From Coleofasciculus sp. FACHB-1120 (GTDB taxonomy: Bacteria; Cyanobacteriota; Cyanobacteriia; Cyanobacteriales; FACHB-T130), in contig NZ_JACJTV010000025.1 of assembly GCF_014698845.1 (NCBI RefSeq), positions 1 to 64,000 on the forward strand: a DNA stretch of 64,000 nucleotides. The letters run 5' to 3'. Within the stretch, counting starts at the first letter, position 1; each line of letters opens with the position of its first letter. The notes below the pieces were generated by a model. The model made no database searches, was not told where the DNA came from, and worked only from the letters and a program-made list of their open reading frames with translations. Both the position numbers and the translations under genes were made by a program. Positions 35,502 through 44,965 of this stretch are shown piece by piece.

Positions 35502-36146
35502 ATGTCTACTTCAACAATGTGGAAGAAATTGTCAATGGCTGTTAGTGCAGCCTTTTTGGCTCTGGGAACAGTTAATTTAGCTCCGGCGAACGCCATAACA
35601 TTTAACTTTCAAGGGGATGTTGCTATCGACGGAGCGATAAACTCACTCGAAGGCAGCTACACCGTCGCCGATGATCTCCTCGAATTCTTAGTTAGCGATG
35701 TACGAATACAAGATCCTTACCTACAGGTAGAGAATCCTCTCGAATTTTTTTCCTTGAGCGTGAATGGCAATAACGTCTTTAGTGGCAAGCCATCAAACTC
35801 ATCTTTAACATCTTTGATTCCGGTAAATGGAGTCTTTTCTTTCAGAGAGCTTTTAAGGCTAGATGTTCAGGATGACTTTTTTGTCCTTCGGCTAAGTGTA
35901 GCAACCGCTGATAATGGGCCAGATGAACCTGTTGCTCAGTGTTTAGTTAAAGAATGTCAAGGATTTACGATTTTTGGCTTTGGAAGTGGAAGCCTTCCAG
36001 GCGTTCTCGGAGATGGATTTGTTTCCCATAAACCCGTGAATGTCGCAGAACCCGTACCAGAACCAACGGTAGCGATCGCGCTTGGTCTGATAGGCGCTTC
36101 CATGCTAATCCGCAAAAGAAAATTATCGTCCTCGTCACACGCCTAA
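35502..36146 (+). CDS. PEP-CTERM exported protein, paralogue A1
   Basis: A 214-aa secreted protein. It has a signal peptide (LSMAVSAAFLALGTVNLAPA, cleaved near NA), a beta-rich body beginning ITFNFQGDVAIDG, and a C-terminal PEP-CTERM sorting tail PVPEPTVAIALGLIGASML followed by IRKRK. PEP-CTERM tails are recognised by exosortases, which cut the PEP motif and release the protein to the cell surface or matrix. No exosortase gene is in the window. The start is the ATG at 35502 with GGAGG upstream. Its closest relative is the next gene. Confidence 0.88.
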   Translation: MSTSTMWKKLSMAVSAAFLALGTVNLAPANAITFNFQGDVAIDGAINSLEGSYTVADDLLEFLVSDVRIQDPYLQVENPLEFFSLSVNGNNVFSGKPSNSSLTSLIPVNGVFSFRELLRLDVQDDFFVLRLSVATADNGPDEPVAQCLVKECQGFTIFGFGSGSLPGVLGDGFVSHKPVNVAEPVPEPTVAIALGLIGASMLIRKRKLSSSSHA

Positions 36147-36291
36147 ACTAGATTTCAATTATCAATATTTGCCAGAATCAACTGCTTTGCAACAGTCTGC
36201 GATTACTCAAGTTTTGGCAGATTGATGGCGATTCCTTAAGCAGTAAACAGCACCGATTTTATCAACCTTTAGCTTTACCGAGGATGATTTT

Positions 36292-36885
36292 ATGTCTACT
36301 TCAACAATGTGGAATAAATTGTCAATGACTGTTATTGCAGCCTTTGTTTCTCTGGGGACAGTTAATTTGTCTCCCGCAAATGCAATAACATTCAATTTTC
36401 AAGGAGAGTTTGAAGATGGAAGAACAATTGAAGGGAGCTACGGCATAAACGAGGATATCTTTGAAGAGGTTGCAACAACACCACCTTTTTCTACTGACCT
36501 TGACGTTGTTTTAGACTTTTTCTCGTTAACGGTAGACGGTATCAACATCTTTAATGGTGTTCCGGAAATTGCAAGACTCAATAACAATATAGTGCTGAAT
36601 GGAAGCCCCTTAGTTTTTAGAGATGTGTATTTATCAGTGCCTCAATTGCAGTTCACTTTAGGCTTAGATGTGCCTGCTGAGTCTTGCCTTTTGGGTGAGT
36701 GTATGGGTGTATTGGCATATTTCAAAGATATTCCTACTGATAGTATTCCATATGCTGATGTCATTCAGAAACCTGTGAATGATGTCGAACCCGTACCAGA
36801 ACCAACGGCAGCGATCGCATTAGGTGTGATAGGCGCTTCTATGCTAATCCGCAAAAGAAAATTATCGTCCTCGTCACAAGCCTAA
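36292..36885 (+). CDS. PEP-CTERM exported protein, paralogue A2
   Basis: A 197-aa protein nearly identical to its upstream neighbour at both ends (MSTSTMWNKLSMTVIAAFVS; VPEPTAAIALGVIGASMLIR) but diverged in the middle, where only ITFNFQGEFEDG, the FFSLTVDGINIFNG strand and LLGECMG are shared. This is a tandem duplication with conserved export and sorting signals and a fast-changing passenger. The start is the ATG at 36292, behind GAGGATG. Function unknown; probably extracellular. Confidence 0.88.
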   Translation: MSTSTMWNKLSMTVIAAFVSLGTVNLSPANAITFNFQGEFEDGRTIEGSYGINEDIFEEVATTPPFSTDLDVVLDFFSLTVDGINIFNGVPEIARLNNNIVLNGSPLVFRDVYLSVPQLQFTLGLDVPAESCLLGECMGVLAYFKDIPTDSIPYADVIQKPVNDVEPVPEPTAAIALGVIGASMLIRKRKLSSSSQA

Positions 36886-37020
36886 ACTAGCTCCCAATTA
36901 GCAATATTTGCCAGAATCAATTGCCTAACTCAATCCTGCACATTCTGGCAAATTTTTGGTAGTTGCAAAACAAGTAATTCCTCTTGTCGCTAGTCACTCC
37001 ATTTCAAAAGAGAAATAGCT

Positions 37021-38304
37021 ATGAAATTACACTTGAGCATTCCCACAGTATTGATGGGCTTTTCCCTCAGCCTCTTAACAACTGGAGAAGCACACGCTGC
37101 CAGCTTCAACTTTACGAAAATTGCGGATACCAATGGCTCCTTCAGCTCTTTCTTTGATGCTCCCGCCATCAATAATCAAGGAACTGTTGCCTTCAGAACT
37201 AGCGAAGGAATTTTTACTGGAAATGGAGAAACAATTACTACCATTTCCAACACCAGCGTCTCCCCGGTATTCCCAATTATCGCCTCTAGCGATCTCTCTA
37301 TCAACGATGAAGGAACCGTTGCCTTTATTGCCGATTTAGAGACAATAATACTTCCCCCACCAGCTGACTTTGTGATATTCAGGAAAGGCATTTTTACAAG
37401 CAACGGAACCACAACAAACACTATTAGGAATGATTTTGTAACATCTGGACGTAGCGGCATTACCATCGATTCTCCATCGCTCAATAATCAAGGAACTGTC
37501 AGCTTCTCATATAGCTTTCAAGGGTACGGGTTCGAGGAGACAGCTTTCAGCACAGTTGTGACAAGTAATGGAACCACAACCACCTTCATCGCCAGTGGTG
37601 AAGCTCCTAATTTCGATGGTGGCACTCTCGGTCGTTCCGTCGAGTCCAACTCGCTCAATAATCAAGGAATCGTCGCTTTCAGAAGAGGTTTAATTGGGGG
37701 AGGTAGTGGAATTTTCACAGGCAACGGCACCACAACGACTACGATTGCCGATACTAGCGGCATCTTTAGCAACCTTGGTCCTGGCTCGATCAATGATGCC
37801 GGAACAGTCGCCTTCAACGCTGACTTAGATGCCGGGGGAGAAGGCATCTTTACAGGTAACGGCACCACAGCGACTACCATTGCCGATACAAGTGGCATCT
37901 TTAGCAACTTTGGTGCTGCCTCTATCAACAATGCAGGAATCGTCGCCTTTTTAGCGGGTCTGGATGCGGGAGGGACAGGTATCTTTACTGGCTCCAATTC
38001 TTTAACTAATAAAGTTATCGCCACTGGTGATACCCTGTTTGGTTCCACCGTAACGTCCCTTGGCTTTTTCCGGGAAGGATTCAATAATCCCGGTCAGCTG
38101 GCGTTTTTTGCCAGCCTTGCTAATGGCACTACTGGCATTTTCCGTGCCGATCATCAGGGAGTGCCTGGGGAACCTCCAAAGGATGTTCCCGAACCTGCTT
38201 CCGGCTTGGGTTTACTCGCATTGGGTGCTTTGGGTGCTGGTTCAATGATGCAGCGTAAACAGAAACAGCAGACTAATACTCAAGCAGTTGTAGGAAAGAA
38301 ATAG
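37021..38304 (+). CDS. PEP-CTERM repeat protein, paralogue B1
   Basis: A 427-aa secreted protein. It has a signal peptide (PTVLMGFSLSLLTTGEAHAA) and six to eight beta repeats of the form 'SINNxGTVAF...GIFTGNGTTTTTIADTSG' at about 45-residue spacing. A linker ends QGVPGEPPKDVPEPASGLGL and is followed by the PEP-CTERM helix LLALGALGAGSMM with QRKQKQQ. The repeats resemble propeller-like units of surface proteins called DUF7453 or choice-of-anchor types, so an extracellular structural role is likely. The start is the ATG at 37021, with AAAGAGAAA upstream. Its stop is two bases before the next paralogue's GTG start. Confidence 0.88.
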   Translation: MKLHLSIPTVLMGFSLSLLTTGEAHAASFNFTKIADTNGSFSSFFDAPAINNQGTVAFRTSEGIFTGNGETITTISNTSVSPVFPIIASSDLSINDEGTVAFIADLETIILPPPADFVIFRKGIFTSNGTTTNTIRNDFVTSGRSGITIDSPSLNNQGTVSFSYSFQGYGFEETAFSTVVTSNGTTTTFIASGEAPNFDGGTLGRSVESNSLNNQGIVAFRRGLIGGGSGIFTGNGTTTTTIADTSGIFSNLGPGSINDAGTVAFNADLDAGGEGIFTGNGTTATTIADTSGIFSNFGAASINNAGIVAFLAGLDAGGTGIFTGSNSLTNKVIATGDTLFGSTVTSLGFFREGFNNPGQLAFFASLANGTTGIFRADHQGVPGEPPKDVPEPASGLGLLALGALGAGSMMQRKQKQQTNTQAVVGKK

Positions 38305-38306
38305 CC

Positions 38307-39599
38307 GTGAAATTCCACTTCAGCATTCCCACCGCATTGATGGGCTTGTGCCTCAGCTTCTTGGCAGCAGGAGAAGCACAATCTGCCAGCTTCACCTTTA
38401 CGAAAATTGCAGATACAAGCGATCGCTTCAGTTCCTTTCTGTCATCTCCCGCCTTAAATAATGCTGGAACCGCTGCATTTTTGGCTGGACTAAATACAGG
38501 AGGCATAGGTATTTTCACGGGTAATGGCTCTACAATTACCACGATTGCCAACACCAATAATTTTTTTAGTAGCTTTCGTACTCCTCTCTCCATTAATGAT
38601 GGAGGAACCGTCGCCTTCAGCGCTGTCCTAGCTGCGGAGGTAGCCACAGGTATTTTCACGGGAAACGGAACAACAACGCCCACTCCTGTCGCCCTTGCTT
38701 TCCCGCAATCCGGCTCGAATGATGTTGAGTCACCCTGGATTGATGATGACGTTATTGTAGCGAAGGACTACTTTAGTGATTTTTATTCGCCCTCGATTAA
38801 TAATGCAGGAGTTGTAGCTTTTATAGAGACACTCTACCGGGGACAGGGTATTGTCACCAGCCAGGGAAAAGTTATCGATACTACCTTTTATGGCAGCGTC
38901 AATTCTCCAATTATCAATGATAAAGGAACTGTAGCCTATAGAGTTCAAAGCGGGGGTCCTAGCACGCAAATTATCACGAGCAACGGCACCACAACGACCC
39001 TTGTTGCCAGCATTGGAAATAATTATCCTGAGGATTCTGCCTTTGGTTCCCCTGCCCTCAATAATGTAGGAACTGTTGCCTTTTATGCTCCTCCGGCTAT
39101 TGATATAAGCAATGATTGGTATACTCCGCCAGTGCCATTTGTAGGAGGAAAAAATGAAGCTCTGTTCGCTAGCAACAGCATAACAACGACCTTAATTGCA
39201 GACACGAGCGGCTCCTTTAACGGCTTTCTTGGCGTTCCCTCAATTAATGATGTGGGAACCATTGCCTTTTTTACTAAACTGGATGCAGGAGGGACAGGGA
39301 TCTTCACTGGAGCCGATCCGCTAAAAGATAAGGTAATTACTACTGGTAATACTCTATTTGGTTCCACAGTGGAAAGCCTTGGTTTTTCCAGAGAGGGATT
39401 AAATAATGCCGGTCAGGTAGCGTTTTTTGCCAGACTTGCGGATGGTACCAGTGGCATTTTCCGCGCCGATCCCGGAGTGTCTAGCGAACCTCCAAAGGAT
39501 GTTCCCGAACCCGCTTCCGGCTTGGGTTTACTTGCATTGGGTGCTTTGGGTGCTGGTTCAATGATGCAGCGTAAACAGAAACAGCAGATCAACGACTAA
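38307..39599 (+). CDS. PEP-CTERM repeat protein, paralogue B2
   Basis: A 430-aa protein from a second tandem duplication. The leader (MKFHFSIPTALMGLCLSFLA) and the end (EPPKDVPEPASGLGLLALGA) are almost the same as in the gene before. The body holds similar GTxAFLAGLxxGGxGIFTGNG repeats, with a longer insertion in the middle (about 130-270). It begins with GTG at 38307, two bases after the previous stop and behind a GGAAAG site, so translation is probably coupled. Expected to be exported and exosortase-processed; function unknown. Confidence 0.87.
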   Translation: MKFHFSIPTALMGLCLSFLAAGEAQSASFTFTKIADTSDRFSSFLSSPALNNAGTAAFLAGLNTGGIGIFTGNGSTITTIANTNNFFSSFRTPLSINDGGTVAFSAVLAAEVATGIFTGNGTTTPTPVALAFPQSGSNDVESPWIDDDVIVAKDYFSDFYSPSINNAGVVAFIETLYRGQGIVTSQGKVIDTTFYGSVNSPIINDKGTVAYRVQSGGPSTQIITSNGTTTTLVASIGNNYPEDSAFGSPALNNVGTVAFYAPPAIDISNDWYTPPVPFVGGKNEALFASNSITTTLIADTSGSFNGFLGVPSINDVGTIAFFTKLDAGGTGIFTGADPLKDKVITTGNTLFGSTVESLGFSREGLNNAGQVAFFARLADGTSGIFRADPGVSSEPPKDVPEPASGLGLLALGALGAGSMMQRKQKQQIND

Positions 39600-39617
39600 T
39601 TATAGATAGCGATCGCA

Positions 39618-39667
39618 TTGCACTTTCATCAAGTTATAACTTTTGCACTTTCATCAACTTATAACTT
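39618..39667. repeat. 25-bp tandem repeat before the fifth PEP-CTERM gene
   Basis: Two adjacent 25-bp copies (39618-39642 and 39643-39667) of TTGCACTTTCATCAA(G/C)TTATAACTT, one mismatch apart. The repeat lies in the leader of the following gene. Confidence 0.85.
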
Positions 39668-39675
39668 TTGGAAAA

Positions 39676-40413
39676 ATGATTCGTATGGCTACCTTAAGAA
39701 AAACATTTTCAGCCTTAACCTTCAGCACAATCTGCTCAGTTTCTTTATCTACGCTGATGGCACCTAGAAGCATACAAGCTGCCACATTGACCACATTGAC
39801 TTTTAATGAACTACCCACTCAACCAGTAGATGATTTAAGTTTTAAGGGAGTCACCTTTGATTTCAAAGTAGATGGAATAGACTCAACTGCTGCCACCTAC
39901 AATGTTGTAAGAACTTTGGATCTATCAGAAATAGCAGGTCGCCCACCAGGAACTATACTCTATAACTTAGATTTATCACCCCCCGTTTTAGCAACCAATG
40001 CCCCTGGTATCCTTACACTTGACTTCACCATGCCGACGGCAGAACTCATGTTCGACGTGGCAAGTTTAGTGAATTTTCAATTTCAGCCTATGCCTACATT
40101 TACTATTGAACTCTTTAATGAGGCGTTAAGTTCTATTAGCATCCAGCAAGTGCTTCTGGATGAAGACATAATCGACGTGTTTCCCTCTCCGGTAAGAGAG
40201 GCTGTTGTGGGTAAAACTTTTGCATACAACGGAACTTCAGTAAAACGGGCAGTTATAGATTTCAGCAACACAGGTTCAGTTGGATTTGACAACTTGACTT
40301 ATCAAGCTGCTACTCAAACCGCTTCGGTTCCCGAACCCGGTTCTGGATTGGGTTTACTGGCATTGGGTGCTTTGGGTGCAACTTCACGACTTAAGCGCAA
40401 ACAGAAAAAGTAA
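39676..40413 (+). CDS. PEP-CTERM exported protein
   Basis: A 245-aa secreted protein with a signal peptide (about residues 1-35, ending SIQAA), a beta-rich domain starting TLTTLTFNELPTQPVDDLSF, and a C-terminal PEP-CTERM tail SVPEPGSGLGLLALGALGA followed by KRKQKK. The body pattern (FKGVTFDF; SVGFDNLTY near the end) matches the general 'PEP-CTERM domain with lectin-like fold' proteins. I prefer the ATG at 39676 behind GGAAA; a TTG at 39643 lies inside a tandem repeat. The gene converges on the helicase gene with one base between stops. Confidence 0.82.
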   Translation: MIRMATLRKTFSALTFSTICSVSLSTLMAPRSIQAATLTTLTFNELPTQPVDDLSFKGVTFDFKVDGIDSTAATYNVVRTLDLSEIAGRPPGTILYNLDLSPPVLATNAPGILTLDFTMPTAELMFDVASLVNFQFQPMPTFTIELFNEALSSISIQQVLLDEDIIDVFPSPVREAVVGKTFAYNGTSVKRAVIDFSNTGSVGFDNLTYQAATQTASVPEPGSGLGLLALGALGATSRLKRKQKK

Positions 40414-40414
40414 A

Positions 40415-42826
40415 CTAACTCGGCATCCTAGACAAAGCAACCACCGATTTAGGAAAGCGACTCTTCAACGCGGGTATCACCGGACACGGTTTTTTCTCCT
40501 GTAAATTGTCTTGATTATTCCAGTTGAAGGTATTCCAGCGAAAAGGTCCCTTTTGAGCAGCTGCCATCCAGAGTAGGCGCTTCGCCCGTGTCATCGCCAC
40601 GTAGAGGAGGCGGAATTCCTCTGCATTTTTGAGTTGTCCCGCTTGTTCCCAGGCTGCGGGTGCTGGGGGTAAGGGATATTGACCGTGAAGACTGGCGCGA
40701 ATCTGTGCCCTAGCGACCTCTGCTAGGGTAAAATCGCCCAGAAATTGGGCAGCAGTGGGCACCCAAGGACTGCCGGGAATGCTATCTTCGTGCAAAAACG
40801 GCATAAAGACATAATCCCAGTCCAGTCCCTTGGCTTTGTGCATGGTGATGATGGTGAGTTGACCGGCGCGGACATAGCGGGCGTCTGTGTCCTCAGTTTC
40901 TACGGGTTCAAAGCGCTCGGAATTCACAATTTCGCTTAAGACTTCCAGAGTGGAACTCATAGAACTGTTGCCGTAGGTTTGTTGGGCGATACGTTCGGCT
41001 AATTTATCCGCTGTGGCGAGTTCGGACGGGTCGTATTTTAAGGTGAGAGCGAGAAAGGTCGGCAATTGGTAGTGGGGCAGTTCCAAGCGGGCGCGAAGCA
41101 AACTGCGACAGTACCGCGCCGCCTGATGCACGGGCGGCGTTTGGGGAGGATCGAGCGGCCCGGGATAGAGAAATTGCTCTGGAAAAGTGGCGAGGGCGTT
41201 GAGGTCTTGGGTGGGAATCAGCTGACGCTGTACGAGTACCTCTAGTGCGGCTTTTATGTAGTCGGGGGAGTGGGGACGATCGAGAAATTGTAAGAGGGCG
41301 AGGATTTCGGTGGGGACGTTAGAGTGGCGATCGCTCTGGGAAACATCGTACACCTGAATTTTGTGCTGAGCTTGCAGATAACTCAGCCTTTCAGCCACAA
41401 ATCGGGCTTGCCGATTTTCCCGCACCAAAACCGCCGCCCGACCTTTGGGATTTTTCTCAAATAATTCGATCGTCCGTTCTCCGATCAGCTGGACGGTATG
41501 GTAAATGTCGCGGGGGGTATAGATTTCCAATCCTCGACCCGTTGGTTCGGGGTTGGCGTCAGATTGGGGATCTCCTGAGTCAACGGGATGAATCGTTTGG
41601 GGACGAAAGGGAAGTTCAGTTGGGTTTTGGGAGGATTTTGACGCGGTAAGCGGACTTGTGCCCCTACGGTCGGGTTTGCCTCCATAGGTGTGATTCACCC
41701 ACTCCAGGACGAAGTTCGCGGCATCAACAATGGTTTGACTACTTCGACCCGCGCGATCCATCGTTGCCAACCGTTCCTGGGCTTCGCAGGCTTCGCAGAA
41801 GCGACGGAAGTAAATCGGATCGGCAGGGGTGAAAGTGGAGTTAATCGCCTGGTTGGGGTCTCCCACGCGCACCAAGTTGAGGGCTGGGGAATTGCTGGCG
41901 GGTGGAGCGGCGAGAATTTCTAAAAGTCGGCTTTGGAGGGGGCTAGAGTCTTGGGCTTCATCTTCAAAGACGGCAAAGACTTGATTTTGCCAAAGTTGGC
42001 GGGCGCTTTCGTTTTGCAGCACCCGCAGGGCACCGAGAATCATTTCGTCGTAGTCGATCAAGTCGCGCGATCGCAATAAAGCTTGATATTGCTCGTACAA
42101 CCCAGCAGCTACACTCAAAATTCCATAATCATCCGGCGTCTGTCTTGCTAGTTCCCACAAATTCTCCGGCAACAATCCAGAGCTTTTTGCTTCGTGAATG
42201 ACTGTGTTAGCAAGACTGGGCAACACTTCGGTACGTAAGACTGCCTGACGGCGCAACCGCTCGGTTTCTTCCCCATCAAATTGCAATCCCTCCAGCAGCG
42301 TGGAGTAGCGCTGAGGATTGTGAGAAATCCATCGCTCTACGCAGTCCCGAATTAAGCGGTGACTTTGGTTCGGAGAAACCAAAGTTACCGTTTCCAAATT
42401 CAAACCCGATAGCTCTGGATGGCGGGTAGCAATATTCAGTGCCAAACCGTGTAACGTATGGACAACAAAGCCAGTTTGCGGTAGTCGCAAATCCTCCCGC
42501 AGGCACTGCCGAATCTTGGCTTTAATATTTGCCGCAGCCGAGCGAGTAAAGGTGACAACGACTAAATAGCGTCGAGTATGCAATTGGTAACGAGCGATCG
42601 CTAAAGCCGCCGCCACTGCCATCCCGGTCGATTTACCCGCACCGGGTACGGCAGACACCGCCAAAGGGCCACCTCGCCAGTCAGCCATGCTTTGCTGCCC
42701 CGCTCGCAACCCATTGCGGAGTCGCTGCATTGCCTGTTCGCGCACTGCTGCTAGCGACACCTGAGCCAAATCCGGCACCATTTGGGCTGCTGTACCATCT
42801 GGGTGAATAAGATTATCGTCATTCAT
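40415..42826 (-). CDS. UvrD/PcrA-type ATP-dependent DNA helicase
   Basis: An 803-aa superfamily 1A helicase. Motifs in order are Walker A SAVPGAGKSTGM (about 59-70), Ia TFTRSAAANIKAKI, Walker B VFEDEAQDSSPLQ, III VGDPNQAINSTFTPAD, V TMHKAKGLDWDYVFMP and VI LLYVAMTRAKRLLWMAA. The Walker B box reads DEAQ, as in UvrD/Rep. It unwinds DNA 3' to 5' and would act in repair or replication restart. An insertion around residues 385-430 (KSSQNPTELPFRPQTIHPVD) is low complexity. The start is the ATG at 42824-42826. Which of UvrD, PcrA or a cyanobacterial subgroup it is cannot be decided. Confidence 0.92.
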   Translation of the reverse strand: MNDDNLIHPDGTAAQMVPDLAQVSLAAVREQAMQRLRNGLRAGQQSMADWRGGPLAVSAVPGAGKSTGMAVAAALAIARYQLHTRRYLVVVTFTRSAAANIKAKIRQCLREDLRLPQTGFVVHTLHGLALNIATRHPELSGLNLETVTLVSPNQSHRLIRDCVERWISHNPQRYSTLLEGLQFDGEETERLRRQAVLRTEVLPSLANTVIHEAKSSGLLPENLWELARQTPDDYGILSVAAGLYEQYQALLRSRDLIDYDEMILGALRVLQNESARQLWQNQVFAVFEDEAQDSSPLQSRLLEILAAPPASNSPALNLVRVGDPNQAINSTFTPADPIYFRRFCEACEAQERLATMDRAGRSSQTIVDAANFVLEWVNHTYGGKPDRRGTSPLTASKSSQNPTELPFRPQTIHPVDSGDPQSDANPEPTGRGLEIYTPRDIYHTVQLIGERTIELFEKNPKGRAAVLVRENRQARFVAERLSYLQAQHKIQVYDVSQSDRHSNVPTEILALLQFLDRPHSPDYIKAALEVLVQRQLIPTQDLNALATFPEQFLYPGPLDPPQTPPVHQAARYCRSLLRARLELPHYQLPTFLALTLKYDPSELATADKLAERIAQQTYGNSSMSSTLEVLSEIVNSERFEPVETEDTDARYVRAGQLTIITMHKAKGLDWDYVFMPFLHEDSIPGSPWVPTAAQFLGDFTLAEVARAQIRASLHGQYPLPPAPAAWEQAGQLKNAEEFRLLYVAMTRAKRLLWMAAAQKGPFRWNTFNWNNQDNLQEKKPCPVIPALKSRFPKSVVALSRMPS

Positions 42827-42849
42827 GGCTAATGGCTTGTGAGAGTTTT

Positions 42850-42935
42850 GAGTTGTAGAGTCGCGGTTTGTCGCGTCTAAGGTTTAAGTTTTGAGGTTTG
42901 AGTTGTAAAGTCGCGGTTTATCGCGTTTGAGGTTT
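42850..42935. repeat. Diverged tandem repeat, period 50 bp
   Basis: GAGTTGTAGAGTCGCGGTTT (42850 onward) recurs as GAGTTGTAAAGTCGCGGTTT (42900 onward), and the similarity runs for about 36 bp in each copy. It lies between the divergent helicase and glycosyltransferase genes. The CGCGGTTTGTCGCG part is itself nearly palindromic. Confidence 0.75.
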
Positions 42936-43012
42936 GAGTTCCAAGAGAATTTTTTAGTTCAAAATTTAACACTTAAAACTTTTTACTAATTAGCAGCTAA
43001 CAACAGAAAAAC

Positions 43013-44833
43013 ATGAATCGCCTAAAGTTCTTTCTACATTATTTAGCGCTAGCTGGGGTAATTGTCTTGGGCGCTGCTTTGCGGTTTTGGCATCTTGACC
43101 TGAAACCGCTGTGGCTAGATGAGGTGATTACAGGGTTATTTAGTTTGGGACGGACTTACAATGATGTCCCGCTCGACATAGTTTTTCCCCTATCAACCTT
43201 AAAGCAAATTTTTACCCTGAAGCCAGACGTTAGCTGTGCTGAAATTGCTCATACACTTGCAACTCAGTCTACCCATCCTCCCCTATTTTTTTGTCTGATG
43301 CACGGCTGGCTAAAATTACTCAGCCATGAGTACGGACACGGCGCTACCGTCCCCCTACTTCTCAGCACGGACTTGCGATCGCTCCCTGCAATTTTCGGAG
43401 TCGGCGCGATCGCGGCAATTTACTGGCTGGGTCGCATCGCCTTCTTCCCCGCTGTCGGTTTGATGACCGCCGCAATCATGGCGGTTTCCCCTTTTGGCGT
43501 CTACCTCTCCCAAGAAGCACGGCACTACACCCTCCCGGTGCTGTTGATTACCTTGGCACTGGTAGGATTCATTCAAATTCAGCAAGACCTGGAAAAAAAT
43601 CGGCAGACGGGATGGCGCGTTTGGCTTGGCTGGGGAGTTGTCAACAGTATTGCCTTCTACGTCCACTACTTTTTTGTCTTGGCTTTCGTGGCGCAGCTGG
43701 TGACGCTCCTGACGATATTTTACTGGCGGCGGCGATCGCTCAAAATTCACACCTGGGTTGGGCTGAGTCTGACAATTTTGGGGATTGTACTCAGCTTTCT
43801 GCCTTGGTTGCCGGTACTACTGGGACATTCTGGACGTTCCGAAACCAGTTGGCTTCCGTCTCCTCATAATGTTGCTCCTTTATACCAAACTTTGGTCGGT
43901 TGGCTGCTGATGGCGATCGCCCTACCCGTAGAAAGTCAGCCTTTATGGATTGCGATTCCATCGGGGCTGTTGATGCTTCTGTTTGGCTGTTGGCTGGGAT
44001 GGCAAATTTATAATTTTTTCAAGGGAAAGACGCAATTAACCGCCTCTGGAGGACGCACGCAGGTAAATCCAAGTCGTTTTAAGCCCCTCTCCTACTCAGC
44101 AATTTTCACCTTGGGTAGTTTCACCCTTTGCGTGCTGCTGCAATTCTTAGCCATTGTCTACCTGCTAGACAAAGACATCACCATTGCCCCCCGCTATCAC
44201 TTTGTCTATTACCCAGCTTTGTGCGCCCTTTTGGGAGCTATGCTGACAATTGGGAATGCGGCAAAAGAATTGCCGACTGAAAATGCCCAAGAAAATTTTG
44301 ATGGAAATGCACGAACTCAGCACAAAAGGCAAGATCGATACTTACTCCTGAGTCCTCAGTCCTCAGTTGTACTGCTAGTTTCCCTTCTCAGCAGTGTCTT
44401 TGTTGTTTCTAACCTGGCATTCTTAAAGCCCTTTAACCCCTTGCAAGTCTCCCACCACATGAACTTAGAACCCACCGTTCCCCTCATGGTTGTGGTGGGA
44501 TACCACGATTCCCAGGATGTCGCTTTGGGATTAAGCTTTGCCCTGGCAGTCGAAAAAATTCGGGCACCCCGCATCGGTGATTTTGAGCCGGAGGACGAGA
44601 AAGCCTACTTTGCTTTCTTAAACGCGAAACCTACTTATGATGCCCTTTGGCAAAATCTCTCGGCTATCCAAACTCCATTGGAATCGCCGCTGAACTTGTG
44701 GGTGGTTGCCCCTGGACTCAAGCGGGTCGATTATCCCCAGTCTTTGGCACTTGCCGAGCCAACGAGTTGTACGATTGACTCTACTCAGCACTACCGAATC
44801 GGGGTTCCTTATCAGCTATATCGGTGTCGTTAG
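43013..44833 (+). CDS. GT-C type membrane glycosyltransferase
   Basis: A 606-aa protein with about ten membrane helices and the first-loop acidic motif LKPLWLDEVITG (about 31-42) expected of ArnT/PMT-like (GT39/GT83) enzymes that use polyprenyl-phosphate sugars. Further hallmarks are YLSQEARHYTLPVLLITLAL and FYVHYFFVLAFVAQLV. The C-terminal 170 residues form a soluble, probably periplasmic domain (VPLMVVVGYHDSQDVALGLS). The acceptor may be a lipid, protein or polysaccharide. The start is the ATG at 43013. It is alone, not part of the EPS run. Confidence 0.85.
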   Translation: MNRLKFFLHYLALAGVIVLGAALRFWHLDLKPLWLDEVITGLFSLGRTYNDVPLDIVFPLSTLKQIFTLKPDVSCAEIAHTLATQSTHPPLFFCLMHGWLKLLSHEYGHGATVPLLLSTDLRSLPAIFGVGAIAAIYWLGRIAFFPAVGLMTAAIMAVSPFGVYLSQEARHYTLPVLLITLALVGFIQIQQDLEKNRQTGWRVWLGWGVVNSIAFYVHYFFVLAFVAQLVTLLTIFYWRRRSLKIHTWVGLSLTILGIVLSFLPWLPVLLGHSGRSETSWLPSPHNVAPLYQTLVGWLLMAIALPVESQPLWIAIPSGLLMLLFGCWLGWQIYNFFKGKTQLTASGGRTQVNPSRFKPLSYSAIFTLGSFTLCVLLQFLAIVYLLDKDITIAPRYHFVYYPALCALLGAMLTIGNAAKELPTENAQENFDGNARTQHKRQDRYLLLSPQSSVVLLVSLLSSVFVVSNLAFLKPFNPLQVSHHMNLEPTVPLMVVVGYHDSQDVALGLSFALAVEKIRAPRIGDFEPEDEKAYFAFLNAKPTYDALWQNLSAIQTPLESPLNLWVVAPGLKRVDYPQSLALAEPTSCTIDSTQHYRIGVPYQLYRCR

Positions 44834-44965
44834 CCAGTTTTGAGTTTTGAGTTTAGGAGTTACGAACCAGGAACGGAAAAATGAACTGCGTAAGTGTTGC
44901 GAAGCGCGATCTCAATCCTAAATGATTCATGAAATCTTGGCTCTCTCTTCTTACTCTTCCTAATG

